From the NCBI GenBank assembly GCA_036397635.1, contig DASWIP010000038.1:1-64000 (forward strand): DNA of 64,000 nt, given 5' to 3'. The position numbers and the translations under genes are program-made. The stretch comes from DASWIP01 sp036397635. Its GTDB lineage: Bacteria; Actinomycetota; AC-67. The stretch's first letter is position 1, and each line of letters starts with the position of its first letter. Shown in pieces: positions 60,424 through 64,000 of this stretch. The notes under the pieces are model-generated. The model searched no databases, was not told the DNA's origin, and worked only from the letters and a program-made list of their open reading frames with translations.

Positions 60424-60969
60424 ATGCCGCGTGTCGCGATCGTCGGATCGTTCTCCACCGGGAAGACCACCCTGGCGGAGGCGATCGCCGACCATACCCG
60501 CTTGCCGCTGCTGCCCGAGGTTGCGCGCGAGGTCGCGGCGTTGGGTTTCAAGCTGGACAAGGATGCGACCCCCGAGGTCGAGTCCTTGATCTTCATGCGC
60601 CAGTACTACAACGAGATGGTGCACGGGGACTTCGTAGGAGACCGCTCGCTGATCGACGTGATGGCGTACGCGGGTTGGGTGCTCGATCATCAGCAGCGGC
60701 GCAAGGAGTTCGCGCTGTGGGAGGAGTGCCGGCGCATCGCGCAGCACACGCTGCGGAGCCAGTACACCGACGTGTTCTACCTGCCGATCGAGTTCGACAT
60801 CGTCCCCGACGGCCTGCGGCCGATGGATCCGGAGTTCCAGCGGGATATCGACGAGCGGATCCGGGGCCTGCTGCACGATCACGATATCGTCTACGAGATG
60901 CTCACCGGATCGGTCGAGGAGCGGATGGACGCGCTGCTCGGGCGGGTCGGCAAGCCGGCCGGGCGCTAG
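60424..60969 (+). CDS. Small P-loop ATPase/kinase (AAA_28, NadR/thymidylate-kinase-like)
   Basis: 181 residues. Walker A is VGSFSTGKTTLAEA (about 7-20). LLPEVAREVAALGF and DRSLIDVMAYAGWVL fit nucleoside- or NMN-kinase-like P-loop proteins. The C-terminal part has FDIVPDGLRPMDPEFQRDID, a lid-like charged region. The substrate is unknown. It ends 57 bases before glnD, with a small palindrome between. Confidence 0.78.
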   Translation: MPRVAIVGSFSTGKTTLAEAIADHTRLPLLPEVAREVAALGFKLDKDATPEVESLIFMRQYYNEMVHGDFVGDRSLIDVMAYAGWVLDHQQRRKEFALWEECRRIAQHTLRSQYTDVFYLPIEFDIVPDGLRPMDPEFQRDIDERIRGLLHDHDIVYEMLTGSVEERMDALLGRVGKPAGR

Positions 60970-60978
60970 CCCGAGGTT

Positions 60979-60992
60979 TTACGGTCCCGTAA
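60979..60992. promoter_or_regulatory. Palindrome TTACGG-TC-CCGTAA upstream of glnD
   Basis: Six-base arms with a 2-base centre, just upstream of or touching the -35 position of the glnD promoter. It may be an operator or a weak terminator of the preceding gene. Confidence 0.4.
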
Positions 60993-61014
60993 CCCCCCGC
61001 TGACGGTGGACTCC

Positions 61015-61020
61015 TAGGAT
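61015..61020 (+). promoter_or_regulatory. -10 element TAGGAT of leaderless glnD promoter
   Basis: TAGGAT ends 6 bases before the ATG at 61027, identical in sequence and spacing to the mutY promoter. Confidence 0.6.
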
Positions 61021-61026
61021 TCCCGC

Positions 61027-63555
61027 ATGGCCGCGATCGACCCTGGGCTGCGCCCGATCCTGGACGCGTTCCGGGACGCGCGCGCGCGCCTTCGCGAGAA
61101 GCACGATGCCGGGATGGGGGGCATCGAGCATGCGCGCGCGCTGTCGGCGGCCTTGGACGACGCGGTCGGCTCGTTGTGGCGCGCGGTCGGCGGCGAGGAA
61201 AGCGGGCTTGCGCTGGTCGGGCTCGGCGGCTTCGGGCGGGGGGAGCTGTCGCCGCACTCGGACGTCGACCTGATGGTGCTGCACGGCGGCTCGCGCCGTG
61301 CCGGCGAGGTATCCGAGCGGTTGTTCTACGCGCTTTGGGACGCCGGGCTGACGGTGGGCCACGCGACGCGCACGGTCAAGGAATCCCTGCGGCTCGCGCG
61401 CGAGAACATCGAAGCGGAGACGTCGTTCCTGCGGCCGCGACTCGTCGCCGGCGAGGAGGGACTCTTCGCGGACTTCGTCGCTGCGGCGCTCAAGCAGACG
61501 CGCAAGCGAGCGGACCGGTTCGTCGCCGACGTGCGGGAGCTGATGCGCGCGCGTCACTTGACCGGCGGGTCGGCGACCTGGCAGCTCGAACCGAACCTCA
61601 AGGAAGGTGCCGGCGGTCTGCGCGACCTCCACGTGCTCGGCTGGTTCGACGCCGCGCTGCCCGACGGGCTCGACTCGCTCGGCGCGCTCAGCGCGCGCGA
61701 CCGCGAGCAGCTCGACGCCGCCGCCGATCTGCTCCTGCGCGTGCGCGCGCATCTCCACTACCGGACCGATCGCCCGGCGGATGTGTTGCTGCTCGAGCAT
61801 CAGGCGCCCACGGCGCGGTTCTTGGGCTACGGCGACGCGGATCGTCCCGCGGAGGATGCGTTCATGCGTGACCTGTTCGCGGCGACTCGCGCGGTCGAGC
61901 ACGACGTCTCCGCCGTGGCGATCGAGCTGACCGCGCGCGCACACAAGACGCAGCGCCTGCCGGCCAACGGCGAGCCGTTCGCGGTGGCAGGCGGGCGCGT
62001 GCTGCTCGTCCGGCAACCGGATCTGACCGGCGAGCCGGAGCGCGCGATCGAGCTGTTCGTGCGTGGGGCACCCCCTGGCGCCGACGCGCGTCGCTGGCTC
62101 GAGGACGCGCTGGCCCCGGTCGAGCAGCTCCCCTGGACCGACGAGGTCCGCCGCGCGTTCTTCCGGCTGTTGCGCGCCGGGGAACCTGCGGCGCTGGAGG
62201 CCGCCGATCACGCCGGCGTGCTCGGCCGGCTGCTGCCGGAATGGGAGTCGGTGCGGTGCCAGCCACAGCACAACGTCTACCACCGCTTCACCGTCGACGC
62301 GCACGTCTTCCACACGGTCGCGGCGATGGTGCGGCTGGCCGGATCCGACGAGCAGCTCGTGCGCGATGTGTGGGAGGATCTCGGCGACCTCGACGGGGCG
62401 CTGCTCGCAGCGCTTCTGCATGACATCGGCAAAGGGACCGAGGAGGACCATTCGGTACGCGGGGAGCGGATGGCCCTGGCGATGCTCGACCGGATGGGTA
62501 TCACCGATCCGCGGCGCGGGACGGTGGTGTGGCTCGTGCGGAACCACCTCCTGCTGGCCGAGACCGCGACGAGGCGGGACATCAACGACGAGATCCTGGT
62601 GGTGGATCTAGCCGAGCGGATCGGCGATGTGGAGCGCGCGCGCATGCTGTTCCTGCTCTCGGTGGCCGATGGCGTTGCGACCGGGCCGACCGCGTGGGGC
62701 TCGTGGAAGGCCGCGCTCGTGGCCGAGCTGTTCACGAAGGTGGTCCACGTGATCGAGCGCGGTGAGCTGGTGACACGCGACGCGCTCGAGCTTGCGCGGC
62801 TGCGCACCACAGAGCTCCGCGACGCACTCGCGGGTCACGACCCCGGCGTGGTCGAGGCGCACCTCGCCGGGGTGCCGCGCGCGTACCTCCTCGCGTTCCC
62901 GAGCAGCGCGCTGATCCGGCACTTCGGTCTTCTGGCCGAGCAGCTCGGCCCCGCCGACGCGCGCGCCGTCGTGACGCCGTCGGGCGAGCCGGGCGTGTAC
63001 GAATACGCGCTCGTCGCGCGGGACCGGCCGGGTCTGTTCGCGAAGGTGTCCGGCGCGCTCGCACTCAACGGGGTCCGGATCCTGACCGCGCAGGGCTTCA
63101 CGCGCGCAGACGGTGCCGCCATCGAGGTGTTCCGGTGTGCCGGGGGTCTGGAAACCGAGATCGCCGACGCGCGCTGGGGGCGTATCACCGACGACGTGCG
63201 GCACGCGCTGACCGGCCGGTTATCGCTGGAGGTTCGGCTCGCCGAGAAGCGCAAGGACTACGCCACCCGGCCGAGCAAGGGCAAGCGCGAGCCGCCGAAG
63301 GTGATCGTGGACAACACGGTCAGCGACTTCTCGACCGTGGTGGAGGTGCACGCGGCCGACCGCATCGGGCTGCTGTACGAGATCACCTCGACCCTGGCCG
63401 ACCTGGCTCTCGATATCCAGGTCGCCAAGATCGCCACGTACGCCGAGGATGTCGTGGACGTGTTCTACGTGCGAGACTTGGAAGGCCAGAAGATCACCGA
63501 GGCGGCTCACATCGCCGAGATCGAGCGCGCCCTCGCGCTACGTCTTGGAGCCTGA
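61027..63555 (+). CDS. glnD: [Protein-PII] uridylyltransferase / uridylyl-removing enzyme
   Basis: 842-residue nitrogen sensor. The nucleotidyltransferase motif GGFGRGEL-x4-D-x-D lies at 67-81 (catalytic aspartates D79, D81). The middle holds an HD phosphohydrolase domain with LLHDIGKG (about 463-470). Two ACT domains at the C-terminus begin near YALVARDRPGLFAKV and VVEVHAADRIGLLYEI. In actinobacteria GlnD often adenylylates PII (GlnK). No glnB/amtB is in the window. Confidence 0.95.
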   Translation: MAAIDPGLRPILDAFRDARARLREKHDAGMGGIEHARALSAALDDAVGSLWRAVGGEESGLALVGLGGFGRGELSPHSDVDLMVLHGGSRRAGEVSERLFYALWDAGLTVGHATRTVKESLRLARENIEAETSFLRPRLVAGEEGLFADFVAAALKQTRKRADRFVADVRELMRARHLTGGSATWQLEPNLKEGAGGLRDLHVLGWFDAALPDGLDSLGALSARDREQLDAAADLLLRVRAHLHYRTDRPADVLLLEHQAPTARFLGYGDADRPAEDAFMRDLFAATRAVEHDVSAVAIELTARAHKTQRLPANGEPFAVAGGRVLLVRQPDLTGEPERAIELFVRGAPPGADARRWLEDALAPVEQLPWTDEVRRAFFRLLRAGEPAALEAADHAGVLGRLLPEWESVRCQPQHNVYHRFTVDAHVFHTVAAMVRLAGSDEQLVRDVWEDLGDLDGALLAALLHDIGKGTEEDHSVRGERMALAMLDRMGITDPRRGTVVWLVRNHLLLAETATRRDINDEILVVDLAERIGDVERARMLFLLSVADGVATGPTAWGSWKAALVAELFTKVVHVIERGELVTRDALELARLRTTELRDALAGHDPGVVEAHLAGVPRAYLLAFPSSALIRHFGLLAEQLGPADARAVVTPSGEPGVYEYALVARDRPGLFAKVSGALALNGVRILTAQGFTRADGAAIEVFRCAGGLETEIADARWGRITDDVRHALTGRLSLEVRLAEKRKDYATRPSKGKREPPKVIVDNTVSDFSTVVEVHAADRIGLLYEITSTLADLALDIQVAKIATYAEDVVDVFYVRDLEGQKITEAAHIAEIERALALRLGA

Positions 63556-63609
63556 GCCCTGTCCCGCGCTCACGCCTCGTGGCTGGGTCTGCCCAGCGCT
63601 GGGCTGCGG

Positions 63610-63615
63610 TACGCT
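63610..63615 (+). promoter_or_regulatory. -10 element TACGCT of the terminal lipoprotein gene
   Basis: TACGCT ends 8 bases before the GTG at 63624. Confidence 0.5.
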
Positions 63616-63623
63616 TTGCCGCG

Positions 63624-64000
63624 GTGAGGGGACGCATCGTCGTCGCGATCGCGCTCGGGGCCGTGCTCCCCGCGTGCTCGGCGACCACGCCGGTCACGAT
63701 CGATTCGCCGGGCCCGGCGTCCCCGGATGCGTCACCCATCGTGTCGCTCTCCACCTCGCCGTCGAAGGCACCGCCGACGCCGCGCGCGCGCGAGGCCGTG
63801 TACGCGCTCGACGGGGCGCTCTGGCTCTACGATGTCGCCGCCGACACCGTGCGGCCGTTGACCCAGTCCGGCAGCGCACGATCGCCGCGCTGGATGGGGC
63901 CCGGTCTCGTGTCGTTCATCTCGGATGGGGTGGGCGGCGAACGGAGCAGCGCGCTCATGCAGCTCGACATCAAAGGGAGCGCGATCACCGAGCTGTTCCG
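63624..64000 (+). CDS. Lipoprotein with beginning of a TolB/WD40-like propeller (3' end outside window)
   Basis: The frame is open to the window end. Translation from the GTG gives a short lipoprotein signal (IALGAVLPAC, Cys18), then a Ser/Pro/Thr-rich linker (about 20-55), then YALDGALWLYDVAADTVRP followed by SPRWMGPGLVSFISDG. That is the first blades of a TolB-like propeller. Probably an exported sensor or binding protein. Only about 125 residues are visible. Confidence 0.72.
   Translation, partial: MRGRIVVAIALGAVLPACSATTPVTIDSPGPASPDASPIVSLSTSPSKAPPTPRAREAVYALDGALWLYDVAADTVRPLTQSGSARSPRWMGPGLVSFISDGVGGERSSALMQLDIKGSAITELF

Overview
This window is a contiguous, very GC-rich bacterial chromosome segment. 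The best reading is a deep-branching member of the Actinomycetota, probably from an uncultured lineage. Its left half keeps the actinobacterial ftsH-folE-folP-folB-folK / DUF2520-panC-panD-nadC-coaX-lysS-clpC-mutY-carD-ispD-ispF-cysS-rlmB order. DUF3263 and LytR_C proteins, a CarD regulator and an aa3-type oxidase cluster of CtaC/D/E plus a small subunit IV support the same assignment. A Spo0H-like SigH follows rlmB, a placement better known from Firmicutes. No phage, IS element, rRNA or CRISPR array was seen.

Layout. 1-9442: FtsH (cut by the window edge), a D-amino-acid oxidase, four folate genes, a VapBC-type toxin-antitoxin pair, then pantothenate/CoA (DUF2520, panC, panD, coaX) and NAD (nadC) genes. 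9451-23838: lysS, a 400-base non-coding stretch, clpC, mutY, a secreted propeller-like protein, rlmN, a subtilisin-inhibitor-like lipoprotein, carD, a PIN/TRAM membrane protein, ispD, ispF, cysS, rlmB and sigH. 23927-27522: a PD-(D/E)XK homing-type endonuclease gene whose 3' end runs into tRNA-Thr(TGT), glutamate dehydrogenase, DUF3263, LytR_C and a lipoprotein. 27563-33185: trehalose genes (otsB, otsA, treT), an AI-2E permease and a HAD-IIB phosphatase. 33257-38398: threonine synthase, a MoaD-like sulfur carrier, an Rrf2 regulator, a histone-H1-like basic protein, a family-5 uracil-DNA glycosylase, and groEL behind two tandem CIRCE elements.

38417-46576: a giant secreted Ig-repeat protein, a small ABM-like protein, and an aldehyde dehydrogenase/alcohol dehydrogenase pair. 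46628-55574, minus strand: a respiratory cluster made of a CtaA-CtaB fusion, CtaC with fused cytochrome c, CtaD, CtaE, subunit IV, CtaG, a two-cupredoxin membrane protein and a Tat lipoprotein with a thioredoxin-like fold. 55713-64000: polyprenyl synthase, larE-NIL, a CvpA-CAP fusion, two NarL-type regulators (one with a degenerate receiver), a small ATPase, glnD and the start of another lipoprotein.

One pattern unites the window. Most transcription units begin with a TAnnnT hexamer ending 6-8 bases before the start codon, which is the signature of leaderless mRNAs. It was used to choose many start codons. Genes inside operons instead use ATGA, GTGA or TGATG overlaps, or a Shine-Dalgarno sequence.
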